Positions 1 to 7,782 are shown, counted from the first letter of the stretch. The stretch: DNA of 32,546 nt from Chlamydiota bacterium (GCA_021772435.1 JAJFLZ010000021.1:1-32546); one strand, 5' to 3'. A program made the numbers and translations. Notes: a model not told the origin generated them from the sequence alone.

Positions 1-2
1 TA

Positions 3-23
3 ACGCGAATCATGGATCAACTC
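3..23 (+). repeat. Left terminal inverted repeat of the IS
   Basis: These 21 bases are the exact reverse complement of 1017-1037, and the match stops on both sides. They start ACGCGAATCATGG. Confidence 0.95.
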
Positions 24-75
24 TAGAGCAAATAGCTTAACAAAAAAGACTTGAGAAAAATCATCAAATAAAAAA

Positions 76-108
76 TCCTGTTGTTAAATCTTCACCCTAA
101 CAACAGGA
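76..108 (+). promoter_or_regulatory. Hairpin covering the transposase ribosome binding site
   Basis: The arms 76-86 and 98-108 form a perfect 11-bp stem with an 11-base loop. The 3' arm contains the first four bases of the Shine-Dalgarno AGGAGG (105-110), five bases before the GTG start. Folded RNA would hide the ribosome site. Such hairpins are known in other insertion sequences, where they stop read-through transcripts from producing transposase. The pairing is seen directly; its effect is inferred. Confidence 0.6.
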
Positions 109-115
109 GGCAAAA

Positions 116-1018
116 GTGTCCGAAGAACTTTTGATAACCACATTTTGTATCATTGATGATTTTTGCGCTAGCTTTGAGTCTGAATGGAATAATATTTTGA
201 TTGAATATTCAGAAAACCAAGGGGTTAAAAAGCCATCGCGAAAACCTCAAATGTCATTGAGTGAAATTATGACCCTTGCCATAGCATTCCAACAATCTGG
301 ATATCGGTGTTTTAAACACTTCTATAATAGTTTTGTCATGAGTTTCTGGAAGCGTTATTTTCCAAGTCTTGTCTCCTATAGCCGGTTTGTTTACTTGATG
401 CAACGCGCTGTTTTTCCAATGTTTTGCTTTGTGGAAACTGTTTTAGGAGTGTGCACGGGCATTTCATTTATCGATTCTACGCTGCTTACAGTTTGCCACA
501 TTCGCAGAGCCAACTCGAATAAGGTTTTCAAACAAGCTGCAAAAAAGGGAAAGTCTACAACTGGATGGTTTTTTGGATTAAAGTTACATTTAGTAATCAA
601 TGAGATGGGCGAGATCATCGCATACATGCTAACAGCAGGAAATGTTAGCGATCTTTCACCGGTCTCATATTTAACACGAGATTGTTTTGGAAAGTTATGT
701 GGGGATAAAGGATACCTGTCGAAAAGTAAATTTAATGAACTCTATGCCAGAGGGTTGCATTTGATTACCAAAGTGAGAAAAAACATGAAAAACAAGTTAA
801 TGCCGCTAATGGATAAGCTTTTACTGAAGAAAAGAGGACTCATAGAAAGCGTAAACAATCTACTGAAAAGCAAGTATCAAATAGAACACCATAGGCATCG
901 AAGCAAATTGAATTTTGTTGTTAATTTGCTCAGTGGTTTAGCTGCTTATCAAATTCAAGATAAAAAACCATCAATCTATGTGTCTGAGGAGGAAAAATTC
1001 ATGCTGCTATCTGCCTGA
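116..1018 (+). CDS. IS982-family DDE transposase
   Basis: A 300-residue transposase that would catalyse cut and strand transfer of the surrounding element. The DDE triad reads clearly: D120 in FIDSTLLTVCH, D197 in GDKGYL, and E244 in GLIESVNNLLKSKYQIEH, followed by HRHRS. The last block is the hallmark of IS982 transposases, which are usually 270-300 residues. Translation starts at a GTG preceded by a strong AGGAGG with five bases between. No frameshift or internal stop is present, so the protein looks functional. Expression is probably limited by the hairpin over the ribosome site. Confidence 0.93.
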   Translation: MSEELLITTFCIIDDFCASFESEWNNILIEYSENQGVKKPSRKPQMSLSEIMTLAIAFQQSGYRCFKHFYNSFVMSFWKRYFPSLVSYSRFVYLMQRAVFPMFCFVETVLGVCTGISFIDSTLLTVCHIRRANSNKVFKQAAKKGKSTTGWFFGLKLHLVINEMGEIIAYMLTAGNVSDLSPVSYLTRDCFGKLCGDKGYLSKSKFNELYARGLHLITKVRKNMKNKLMPLMDKLLLKKRGLIESVNNLLKSKYQIEHHRHRSKLNFVVNLLSGLAAYQIQDKKPSIYVSEEEKFMLLSA

Positions 1019-1037
1019 GTTGATCCATGATTCGCGT
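1017..1037 (-). repeat. Right terminal inverted repeat of the IS
   Basis: This is a perfect 21-bp reverse complement of 3-23. It shares two bases with the transposase stop codon TGA (1016-1018), so the gene runs right into the element end. Confidence 0.95.
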
Positions 1038-1063
1038 GCAATAGGGTAATCTGTCATTTTCAT
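1038..1063 (-). pseudogene. 5' remnant of a gene cut by the IS
   Basis: Reading leftward from 1063 there is ATG, with GGAG (1070-1073) six bases upstream, and nine codons encoding MKMTDYPIA before the IS end. The frame runs on into the element and stops at 1007-1009. A ribosome site, start codon and promoter all in register next to an IS end suggest that the element interrupted a real gene whose body would lie left of the window. Too little protein remains to name a product. It could instead be a chance short frame. Confidence 0.45.
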
Positions 1064-1084
1064 ATAAATCTCCTAGTTTTTAAA

Positions 1085-1112
1085 GTTATAGTATATATAA
1101 TAAATTACGCAA
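1085..1112 (-). promoter_or_regulatory. Candidate promoter of the interrupted gene
   Basis: On the minus strand TTGCGT (1107-1112) and TATAAC (1085-1090) are 16 bases apart, giving a start near 1078 and a leader of about 15 bases that includes the GGAG site. The surrounding DNA is AT-rich, so chance matches are easy. The fit to a downstream ribosome site and ATG raises its credibility. Confidence 0.35.
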
Positions 1113-1271
1113 CCTTTTAAATAAACTAAAACAATATTTTTAACATTAGTATTCAATTGTTTATTATTAAGCTAATGTGAAAACAAAGATTCCACACACA
1201 CAGGCAACTCCTCACCGAATGTTGAATCCTGTAAAAATGACCACCGTCACAAACGTAACATATTGACTGAC

Positions 1272-1300
1272 ATGATACCCGAAAACTTTAGTTTGAACTA
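1272..1300 (+). repeat. 29-bp imperfect direct repeat, copy 1
   Basis: This 29-base stretch matches 1824-1852 at 25 positions, with the last 16 bases identical (ACTTTAGTTTGAACTA). It lies 15 bases before the Nudix gene. The identical part holds a small inverted repeat, TAGTT/AACTA. Confidence 0.7.
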
Positions 1301-1315
1301 ATTTTCAAAACAGCT

Positions 1316-1747
1316 ATGCTCTTGCATATGGAAGATACATTTTTTATTGGAGCTAAAGCTTTAATTTTCAACCAGAACAACCAACTATTACTACTTAATA
1401 AAAAGAGTCGAAATCCCTCTTGGGACTTGCCAGGTGGTCGCATTCAAAAAAATGAATCTCTCCAAGAGGCTTTAAAACGAGAAGTTTGTGAAGAAACTGG
1501 TATTCAGAACCTAAAAGCAGTCAAATTTTTGGGATTGTATCTTTCACCGCTACGCATTCACAAGCAAGATAGTAGCACAGGGCTCATATTTGCCCTTCAC
1601 CTATGCCATGTAAAAGATGCTATCTCAATCACACTAAGCTCTGAGCACGATTTTTTTTCATGGGAAAATATTGGCTCGGCTATCGAGTACTTAAAAAGTA
1701 GTTTTCCGACACCAATAATTGAACAGCTGATCAATCTTCACACTTAG
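1316..1747 (+). CDS. Nudix hydrolase
   Basis: A 143-residue Nudix protein, a family that hydrolyses nucleoside diphosphates linked to another moiety (for example oxidised dNTPs, ADP-ribose or dinucleoside polyphosphates). The Nudix box is complete at residues 41-63: G41, five residues, E47, seven residues, then REVCEETGI, giving the metal-binding helix E56, E59 and E60. The N-terminal WDLPGGR stretch is also typical. Its substrate cannot be told from the sequence. No strong ribosome site precedes the ATG at 1316; an alternative ATG in frame at 1328 gives MEDTFFIG and may be the true start. The gene stands alone and is flanked by the 29-bp direct repeat. Confidence 0.9.
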   Translation: MLLHMEDTFFIGAKALIFNQNNQLLLLNKKSRNPSWDLPGGRIQKNESLQEALKREVCEETGIQNLKAVKFLGLYLSPLRIHKQDSSTGLIFALHLCHVKDAISITLSSEHDFFSWENIGSAIEYLKSSFPTPIIEQLINLHT

Positions 1748-1823
1748 CTATTCAACTCAAGAAGCGTTTATGATATTTAGCTGCGCTTTAAGTTAAATGG
1801 GCGGCAAGTACGCCACCCTATCT

Positions 1824-1852
1824 ATGATGCTCGACGACTTTAGTTTGAACTA
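1824..1852 (+). repeat. 29-bp imperfect direct repeat, copy 2
   Basis: The second copy has four mismatches to 1272-1300. It overlaps the last codons and stop of the small minus-strand gene. Together the copies bracket the Nudix gene. Confidence 0.7.
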
Positions 1853-2055
1853 GAAACTGAAGCTGCGAAAATCGTCCAAACAGCGCCAATGGCAACACCT
1901 GAATAGACAGCCTGGAAGAAAAAAGGTGTCGGGTCTATCCTACACTCCTTGGCTGCAAAATAGGACATTAGATTCCCAATGCCATATATAGTGGCACAAT
2001 ACGTCACAAGGGAACAGCATGTTAGCCCAAATAAGTTTGACTGAATAGTATTCAT
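1840..2055 (-). CDS. Small two-helix membrane protein, unknown function
   Basis: A 71-residue protein with two hydrophobic stretches, roughly residues 9-35 and 47-66, separated by a short polar loop (AAKECRIDPTP). This looks like a small inner-membrane hairpin protein. I do not recognise the family. There is no Shine-Dalgarno, but a good promoter (TATACA, 17 bases, TATAAT) would start transcription about two bases before the ATG, which suggests a leaderless message. It ends inside the second 29-bp repeat and is convergent with the Nudix gene. The promoter raises my belief that it is real, but without homologues it stays moderate. Confidence 0.5.
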   Translation of the reverse strand: MNTIQSNLFGLTCCSLVTYCATIYGIGNLMSYFAAKECRIDPTPFFFQAVYSGVAIGAVWTIFAASVSSSN

Positions 2056-2063
2056 AATGAATT

Positions 2064-2092
2064 ATTATAATAAACAATATGTTATTTGTATA
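2064..2092 (-). promoter_or_regulatory. Candidate promoter of the small membrane protein
   Basis: On the minus strand a -35 of TATACA (2087-2092, four of six consensus bases) and a perfect TATAAT (2064-2069) are separated by 17 bases. The predicted start near 2057 is about two bases before the ATG at 2055. The region is AT-rich, so some caution applies. Confidence 0.45.
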
Positions 2093-2107
2093 TTATTAAT
2101 AAATTCT

Positions 2108-4237
2108 TTAATTGGGCTTAAAGACGCTAACTTCTTTAAATAGAGGAAATTCGTAGAGAGTGCCGCAGGCTTTAAGAACTTTTTCTCGCCCTACCTCCAG
2201 CTCAGCACTGACACATGATAGCGCTGATACTGTGCGGCTTAGGCGATGCAGATCGATTGTGCGTTCCCGTACAGACAGTGCCGGACCAAATAGCATCCAA
2301 ATAAGGAAGTCTTTTTCATCTTCTCGCCAATCGTAGGATCTGCTCATGAGCTTTAAAAAGGCGTAGAATCCAGCTGAGGCTGCAGCTCCAATATCAACCG
2401 CATCCTTACAGGTAAAGCTCAAGGAATGGGGCTGAATTTCTTCAATAATTTTGAGAGTTAGGAAGTTGTAGAAAATCTCGAGGAAATCTAGGCGATTTTT
2501 GCGCGATAGAACGTTTTTAGTGCCAAAGAATAGTTTGTGAATAAGGGGCAGGGCCTTGTTCGTAAAGGCAACGACTTTGGTCAACGGAAAGGCTTTGGGA
2601 AAGAAAAAACCACATTCCTCGCCGCTTTTGACTTGCTCTAAAATGAGCGATATAAAATCATCTGCGCTATTGGTTTGCAAGTACATATCGGATTGATGGT
2701 AAAAGTCGGTGTGCTTAGGAAGCGTCATAACCACGAGATTATTTGATAGTTCCGCAAAACCTTGAGCTTGTTCTAAAGCGTGAGCTCTTGCATGCTCTTC
2801 CCAAGAAGTTCGATCTTGCAAATTGATGATCAGATGCTGATCACCTCGTTTATGGCTCGCAAGCTGACGCAAAAATGCTTTAAATTCCTGTGTGATCTCA
2901 GCTTTTTGAATATAACGCTGGGAAGTAGGAGTAGGAAGGCGCAGGCAATCGATGTGAAAATTGCGAAAGGATACAACGTATGTCTTTGAAGGCAGGTTTC
3001 CTTGTGCAATGGGATCAAAGCCGTGGTAGTCAGCGCCGGGTTGAAAAACATCCAAAGCCTTGAAAAGCGGTCCATTTGGAAAAGCTTTTAAGAGCCCGTA
3101 AATCTCTTCATGTACATCGAGAATTTGATTCCAAAGTGAACCTGTTGGTTTCTTGTCGCTTTTAGCAAGTAGACCATAGATAAAACTGAGAGCTTCCTCG
3201 CGATGTCCCAAGCGATTGAAAAAGGAATAAGCCAATCCATGAGCTAGATGCAAAATGTTCTGGTTAAGGTGGTCCTCAGGATCAATTGGATTGGATATGA
3301 GCTGAATGTAATCAATCGAGGTGAGAATTTTGCGCAAATACATCTGAAAATCAGCAAAATAGCTCACGCATGGCTTGGCGGTTGTATTGCCCATGAGGTG
3401 CCGCGGATTAGATGCTAGCATCAGCGCCATACAAGCAGAGTTGAGATCAGCAACTAGCGGCAAGTCCCTGTAGCTCATAGCATCTTTGTAGAACTGATTG
3501 AGATCATACGTGATATCTCCACGGATTTGCTTAGCCGAAGCAAACATCTCTTTATCATGGAGCAGCGTGATTTTGGTCAGCGGATCAAGTTGCTGCACTT
3601 TAACTAGCGATTCATCAAATTCTGTGACAAGCCTTAAGTGGCGCAGCAAGTCCCGATTGAAAAATGCCGTGCCGTCTTCTTTACGGATAAAAAACAGCTC
3701 GTAATCCCGATCTTTTTTAACGATCTCTAAATCTTTGAGGCCTACTCGCTTAATCTCACCTAGTTGTCCAGGGCCAGTTCCCCATTCTTCTTGCCATTCG
3801 CTATCTTCTTGCCTTTCCTGAATGAATGTAACGATTTTTCCTAAATAATAATTCTGAAGCTTCTGATACTCAGGTAGAGCAGATATTTTTTGATCGTTTA
3901 GAGCAAATGAGCAGCTATCCATCACAACTACAGCTTCTTTTGCTATTGCCATCATAGCTTGAATACCGCGTTGCGTTGGAGCTTCTTGCAGGCTTGCTCG
4001 GTCCTCTTTGTAAAAGTACTCTAAATAGCGATAGACTGTATTAAACGTATGCTTGATATTAGCCACCGTTTTATCTGGATCTCTTAGATCAAGCCAATAA
4101 TGTAGCCTTAAGGGCTCTTCACCCTTTTTAACCTTTAAAAGGTTCTCTTTCAACTCATTAGGATCCAGCTCTGCCATACCTGACATTGCGTCCACGGCTT
4201 CCATAATCGTAAGTTCTTCAATTGCAGTCTTTTTCAT
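2108..4237 (-). CDS. 709-residue protein of unknown function
   Basis: A long, mostly alpha-helical protein with no signal peptide and no convincing membrane segment, so probably cytoplasmic or secreted by a specialised route. I recognise no catalytic motif. A distinctive segment near residues 465-490 contains HLIINLQDRTSWEEHARAH, charged and aromatic, and is a good seed for a family search. The start at 4237 (MKKTAIEELTIMEA) has only a weak GGA before it, but a strong promoter lies 32-60 bases upstream. It is a single-gene unit with about 160 bases to the MFS gene behind it. Large lineage-specific helical proteins are common in environmental chlamydiae, so a host-interaction role is possible but not shown. 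Confidence 0.85.
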   Translation of the reverse strand: MKKTAIEELTIMEAVDAMSGMAELDPNELKENLLKVKKGEEPLRLHYWLDLRDPDKTVANIKHTFNTVYRYLEYFYKEDRASLQEAPTQRGIQAMMAIAKEAVVVMDSCSFALNDQKISALPEYQKLQNYYLGKIVTFIQERQEDSEWQEEWGTGPGQLGEIKRVGLKDLEIVKKDRDYELFFIRKEDGTAFFNRDLLRHLRLVTEFDESLVKVQQLDPLTKITLLHDKEMFASAKQIRGDITYDLNQFYKDAMSYRDLPLVADLNSACMALMLASNPRHLMGNTTAKPCVSYFADFQMYLRKILTSIDYIQLISNPIDPEDHLNQNILHLAHGLAYSFFNRLGHREEALSFIYGLLAKSDKKPTGSLWNQILDVHEEIYGLLKAFPNGPLFKALDVFQPGADYHGFDPIAQGNLPSKTYVVSFRNFHIDCLRLPTPTSQRYIQKAEITQEFKAFLRQLASHKRGDQHLIINLQDRTSWEEHARAHALEQAQGFAELSNNLVVMTLPKHTDFYHQSDMYLQTNSADDFISLILEQVKSGEECGFFFPKAFPLTKVVAFTNKALPLIHKLFFGTKNVLSRKNRLDFLEIFYNFLTLKIIEEIQPHSLSFTCKDAVDIGAAASAGFYAFLKLMSRSYDWREDEKDFLIWMLFGPALSVRERTIDLHRLSRTVSALSCVSAELEVGREKVLKACGTLYEFPLFKEVSVFKPN

Positions 4238-4268
4238 AATCCAACTATTTATAACTAACCCTATAATT

Positions 4269-4297
4269 ATTATTACATTTTCTAATTACTTTTTCAA
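4269..4297 (-). promoter_or_regulatory. Promoter of the 709-residue protein gene
   Basis: On the minus strand TTGAAA (4292-4297; five of six consensus) and AATAAT (4269-4274; five of six) are spaced 17 bases, with a TG immediately before the -10 as in extended -10 promoters. The transcript would start near 4262, leaving a leader of about 25 bases. This is one of the best housekeeping-type promoter matches in the window. Confidence 0.55.
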
Positions 4298-4396
4298 ATA
4301 AATAATATTAAGACATAATCAAGCGCAAGGATGGTCATGCCTTGGGGCAGCCCCCCGAGCTAAGAGTTCAAAGTGCGCTAAAAGACAATTTTGCAA

Positions 4397-5941
4397 TTAT
4401 ATCTCTTTTTCGGAAGGATGATGCCCGTGATAGTTTCGGTAGGTGATGTAGGCAAGGAAAAAAGCTAACGCTGAGACGCAAGTTGCAAATAGGTGCGTTA
4501 GGGAAAAGGCCGTTTCGTAAGATTGATAGAAGGCCTGTCTTACAAAAAGCTTGGATTCAAAAGACATGGTATTGAGTGTAGCATCAGATATTGGTGAGTC
4601 GATTATGAGCCCCCAAAAAAGACGAGGATCAAGATCGCTTGTGGCTGGATTACCAGCAAGTTTGCGCGCAAAGAGTACATGGCGCAAGTTGGTAATGAAT
4701 GCCCCAAAGAGCGCAAGACCAATTGTGGCTCCAGTAAACCTAGCTGTATAGTACATGCCTGAGCCTAGGCCTTTTTTCCGAGACGGGAGTGTGGCAAGCG
4801 TGCTGGTGCTGTTCGGCGTCATAACAAGGGATAGACTCACGCCAAAAAGAAGCAGGCCAGGAACAAGGTAAAAAGGATTACCTTTTGGCAAAAAGATGGC
4901 AAACCACGCAAAGCATAAGGTCGATAAGGCAAAGCCTGTGAGAATCGGCAGCTTTGGGCCGACTCTATCTTGAAGCCAACCCGAAAAAGGCCCTGTAAAA
5001 ATAACTGGAATAGTAGAAATTAAGGTAAATGTTCCAGCTTCAAGCGGTGTAAATGCCAAAGCTTTTTGAAAAAAGATCGGCCAAAAAATACTAATCATAA
5101 TCAGAAACTGCACAAAGAATATCAGGCCTGAGCCCCCTAAATAGACCGGATGCTTGTAGAGATTAAAATCAATAAATGGATGTTTGGCAAAGCGATCTCT
5201 GACATATAATAACACAAAAAATACAACTGACGAAATCAGTAAAATGATGATGGTAGGCGACAGCCACCCCCATTCCCTTCCCTGCATGAGCGCAATAACA
5301 AGAGAGGCAACTCCTGCTGAAAATGTCAGAAATCCGGGAACATCAAAAGACTCGTCAGATAGATCCGTTTTTGGAACAGATGTCAAAACTAAAAAGATGC
5401 CTAAAGCAGCTATCGGCAAATTCACCCAAAAAATCCAGCGCCAAGATAGGAATTCGGTTAAAAACCCTCCAATCGATGGCCCTGTTGATAAAAAAATCGA
5501 GCTAATGCCGATGAGAAATCCAAGCGCCTTGCCCCGTTCTTTAAGAGGAAAAATATCGATGATAATCGACCAACTAGCCGGCCCCATCATAGCTCCGCCA
5601 ATCCCCTGGCATGCTCTTGCTATAATTAGCCAAAGACCACTTGTAGCAAATCCACCAAGTGCTGATGCGCAGGCAAAAATCAACATACCTAAGCTAAAGA
5701 CACGCCTGTAGCCAGCCATGTCTGCTATTTTTCCTGCAGCAAGAACAAGCGTTGCAGTTGCCAAAAAGTAGGCGTTAATCACCCAGTTGATGCCTCCACT
5801 AGAGATAGTGAGGCTTTTTTGAATGGTTGGTGTAGCAACTGGCAAAACCGTCGAATCTAAAAAAAGCATGGAGACGCCACACGTCAATCCCGCTAAGGCA
5901 ATCCATTTACGCAGGCGGGGCGGCACGTGACTAAAGAGCAT
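4397..5941 (-). CDS. MFS multidrug exporter, EmrB/QacA (DHA2) type
   Basis: A 514-residue inner-membrane proton-driven exporter with about 14 hydrophobic helices, the layout of the DHA2 drug-efflux branch. The first helix carries D29 in LDSTVLPVATPTI, a signature of this branch, and GKIADMAGYRRVF near residue 75 is the conserved cytoplasmic loop motif. RACQGIGGAMMGP follows. I start at 5941 because TAAGGA lies six bases upstream. An upstream in-frame ATG at 6091 would add 50 residues, but it would run through the start of the divergent operon and lacks a ribosome site. The transported compound cannot be told. No regulator gene lies beside it. Confidence 0.9.
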   Translation of the reverse strand: MLFSHVPPRLRKWIALAGLTCGVSMLFLDSTVLPVATPTIQKSLTISSGGINWVINAYFLATATLVLAAGKIADMAGYRRVFSLGMLIFACASALGGFATSGLWLIIARACQGIGGAMMGPASWSIIIDIFPLKERGKALGFLIGISSIFLSTGPSIGGFLTEFLSWRWIFWVNLPIAALGIFLVLTSVPKTDLSDESFDVPGFLTFSAGVASLVIALMQGREWGWLSPTIIILLISSVVFFVLLYVRDRFAKHPFIDFNLYKHPVYLGGSGLIFFVQFLIMISIFWPIFFQKALAFTPLEAGTFTLISTIPVIFTGPFSGWLQDRVGPKLPILTGFALSTLCFAWFAIFLPKGNPFYLVPGLLLFGVSLSLVMTPNSTSTLATLPSRKKGLGSGMYYTARFTGATIGLALFGAFITNLRHVLFARKLAGNPATSDLDPRLFWGLIIDSPISDATLNTMSFESKLFVRQAFYQSYETAFSLTHLFATCVSALAFFLAYITYRNYHGHHPSEKEI

Positions 5942-6004
5942 AGATTTCCTTAAAGATTTTTTTTTGAGATTACCAAAGGTGCAGAAAAAAAACAACGCAT
6001 GCAC

Positions 6005-6010
6005 TATAAT
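6005..6010 (+). promoter_or_regulatory. Consensus -10 of the eight-gene operon
   Basis: A perfect TATAAT lies eight bases before the operon's first ATG (6018), in the 76-bp gap between divergent genes. No good -35 is seen 16-18 bases upstream (CAGAAA at best). If used, transcription would start at or next to the ATG, giving a leaderless message, consistent with the lack of a Shine-Dalgarno there. Confidence 0.4.
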
Positions 6011-6017
6011 CGATGTT

Positions 6018-6923
6018 ATGAAAAAATTGTGCCTTGTTTTGTTGCTAGTGGGCGGCTTTCTATTAGTAGAAAGACTCTGCCATAAAGCCACTGATGGATT
6101 TGCTTTAAATAAAACGATCTATCCTTTAACAGAAGAGCTCGCAGACGAGCTAGAACCCTTTTCTGTCAAACATAAGCACGCTAAAGACATTTTAACAAAT
6201 CACTCCTTCCACTATCTGGCCTCGGGCGCTCAGTGTTATGCTTTTGACTCCGATGATCATAAATACATTCTAAAGCTGTTTAAGTTTCAGCACATGCGCA
6301 TTCCACCTTGGATCAAGTACTTACCTTTGCCAACGTCTCTAGAGCGTTATCGCACAGCAAAGCTTGCAAGAAAACGTCAAGTTATTGCAGAATTATTTGG
6401 TAGTTTTCAACTAGCATCCAGGTATCTAAAAGAAGAAACCGGTATTTTGTTTTTGCATCTGCGGAAAACCTCTGATTTTCAAGCCCAGTTAACTATCTTC
6501 GATAAGATTGGAAAGCAACACAAATTAAATATCGATACCACATATTTTGTCTTGCAACTGCGCGCAGATCTAGCTTACGACAAAATTAACGAATGGATGA
6601 AGAAAGGTAAAATTTCTAAGGCAAGAGATGGTATTCGCTCACTTGTTGCACTTGCTGCTACTCGCTGTGAAAAAGGACTTTTTGATAAAGATCCCGATTT
6701 TCGCACAAATTTTGGATTCGTAAAAGGCCGGGCAACTCAAATCGACATTGGACGGTTTTCAAAAAGAAGACACCATTGTAAAAAATCCATCTGCCAACCA
6801 GAGATTATCCGTATTACAAGGGAATTTAGAAAATGGCTGCAAGAGCATCATGAAGCCTTAGTTGAGGTGTTAGATGAAGAAGTTAATAAAGTGATGATCG
6901 ACCACGGGACGGATAGTGCGTAA
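6018..6923 (+). CDS. Exported kinase-like protein, paralogue 1
   Basis: A 301-residue protein with an N-terminal hydrophobic segment (residues 4-17), then VERLCHKATDGF, then a domain that reads like a divergent protein or small-molecule kinase. Its motifs are a Gly-rich turn (YLASGAQCYAF, G70), a beta-3 Lys (YILKLFKF, K86), FVLQL near residue 177, and a catalytic-loop-like DKDPDFRTNFGF (D223, D225, N231) followed by QIDIGRF (D243). D225 to D243 is 18 residues, equal to the catalytic-Asp to DFG-Asp distance in PKA. The start is at 6018 (MKKLCLVLLL), giving a normal signal sequence; an upstream ATG at 5964 would add 18 polar residues. First gene of the operon, it overlaps paralogue 2 by eight bases. 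Kinase activity is inferred, not established. Confidence 0.85.
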   Translation: MKKLCLVLLLVGGFLLVERLCHKATDGFALNKTIYPLTEELADELEPFSVKHKHAKDILTNHSFHYLASGAQCYAFDSDDHKYILKLFKFQHMRIPPWIKYLPLPTSLERYRTAKLARKRQVIAELFGSFQLASRYLKEETGILFLHLRKTSDFQAQLTIFDKIGKQHKLNIDTTYFVLQLRADLAYDKINEWMKKGKISKARDGIRSLVALAATRCEKGLFDKDPDFRTNFGFVKGRATQIDIGRFSKRRHHCKKSICQPEIIRITREFRKWLQEHHEALVEVLDEEVNKVMIDHGTDSA

Positions 6924-7749
6924 AAGTTTAATTGTTTTTGCCTGTGTACTGGGATTTATCTGCGTGGAACGACTGTGTCATTTAGCAACTGATGGTTTTT
7001 CAATCCAACGTATTCAAGCTCCATCAAATCCCGATCCGCTTTACGCCCCATCCCCAGTGAACCACACCACCTATCAATATCTGGGTCAACCTTTTTATTA
7101 CCTTGCCAGTGGCAGCCAAAGTTTTACTTTTATCTCAGAAGATGGTCAATGTGTTTTAAAATTTTTTAAGATTAAGCCCGGGTTTTTATCTCTACATAAA
7201 TACCGCAAACGAATTAAGTCTTTCTACCGAGCATGTCAAAGTTGTTTAATCAATAAAAAACAATTTAAGGTCGAGTCAGCTATCATTTTCTGCCATTTAA
7301 CCCCTTCAAAATTGGAACTACCTACCGTGAGGTTACACGGACCGGCAGGATCGGTCTGTTATCAAAACTTAAGCGATGTGCCTTTTGTACTACAAAAGCA
7401 TGTTGAGACAATTGATAAACGCTTGCTCAGGTTGAAATCGCTAGGAGATAGGCGCGGCAAGGAAAGAACCATCGATTGCTTGTTGGACCTAATGGTCAAA
7501 CGATATCGGCTAGGCTTTTCCGATAAAGACCCGAATTGGATTTTGAATTTTGGATTTTCAGACGACCGAGTCGTTGCTGTGGACGTGGGCGGACTCATTG
7601 ATAATAGGGCAAATCTCAAAGAGTATTTTCTTAATCATGAACTGGATAAAGCCGCAGCAAAAACAATCCGTTGGCTTAAACACAACGATCCAGAGCTTAT
7701 ACCTTACGTAGAAAAAAAAGTTACGGACATAAAGAACGAAATCCGTTAA
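6916..7749 (+). CDS. Exported kinase-like protein, paralogue 2
   Basis: A 277-residue paralogue of the preceding gene, sharing the anchor region almost word for word (ICVERLCHLATDGF). The kinase-like marks are YYLASGSQSF (G66), VLKFFK (K82), FVLQK near residue 157, SDKDPNWILNFGF (D202, D204, N210) and VDVGG (D222). Spacing between these is identical to paralogue 1, but the region between the Lys and the hinge-like strand is shorter. The start is a GTG at 6916 inside the last codons of paralogue 1, which implies translational coupling. It could be a second enzyme, a pseudokinase partner or a decoy. The putative catalytic residues are all kept, so I lean towards an active protein. Confidence 0.85.
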   Translation: MRKSLIVFACVLGFICVERLCHLATDGFSIQRIQAPSNPDPLYAPSPVNHTTYQYLGQPFYYLASGSQSFTFISEDGQCVLKFFKIKPGFLSLHKYRKRIKSFYRACQSCLINKKQFKVESAIIFCHLTPSKLELPTVRLHGPAGSVCYQNLSDVPFVLQKHVETIDKRLLRLKSLGDRRGKERTIDCLLDLMVKRYRLGFSDKDPNWILNFGFSDDRVVAVDVGGLIDNRANLKEYFLNHELDKAAAKTIRWLKHNDPELIPYVEKKVTDIKNEIR

Positions 7750-7782
7750 CGTTTCTATAGCAAAATACATCAAAGGTATCAG

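Larger units (their letters stand above)
3..1037 (+). mobile_element. Complete IS982-family insertion sequence
   Basis: This is a 1035-bp element bounded by perfect 21-bp inverted repeats and carrying one intact transposase gene. The ends begin with AC, as is usual for IS982-family ends, and the right repeat overlaps the transposase stop codon. Only two bases precede the left end, so a target-site duplication cannot be checked. The intact ends and open frame suggest a recent and possibly still mobile copy. It seems to have landed in a minus-strand gene whose first codons lie just right of the element. Confidence 0.93.

Noticed and set aside
1800..1819. GGCG/CGCC hairpin between the convergent Nudix and small membrane genes
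   Set aside because: A bidirectional terminator would be expected here, but the stem is four pairs with no T tract on either side.
5184..5711. Open frame of 175 codons on the plus strand
   Set aside because: It lies wholly antisense to the MFS gene, has no ribosome site, and its composition looks like the reverse of membrane codons.
5942..6091. A 50-residue N-terminal extension of the MFS exporter
   Set aside because: It has no ribosome site, overlaps the divergent operon's start, and the ATG at 5941 has TAAGGA at the right distance and gives a normal DHA2 N-terminus.
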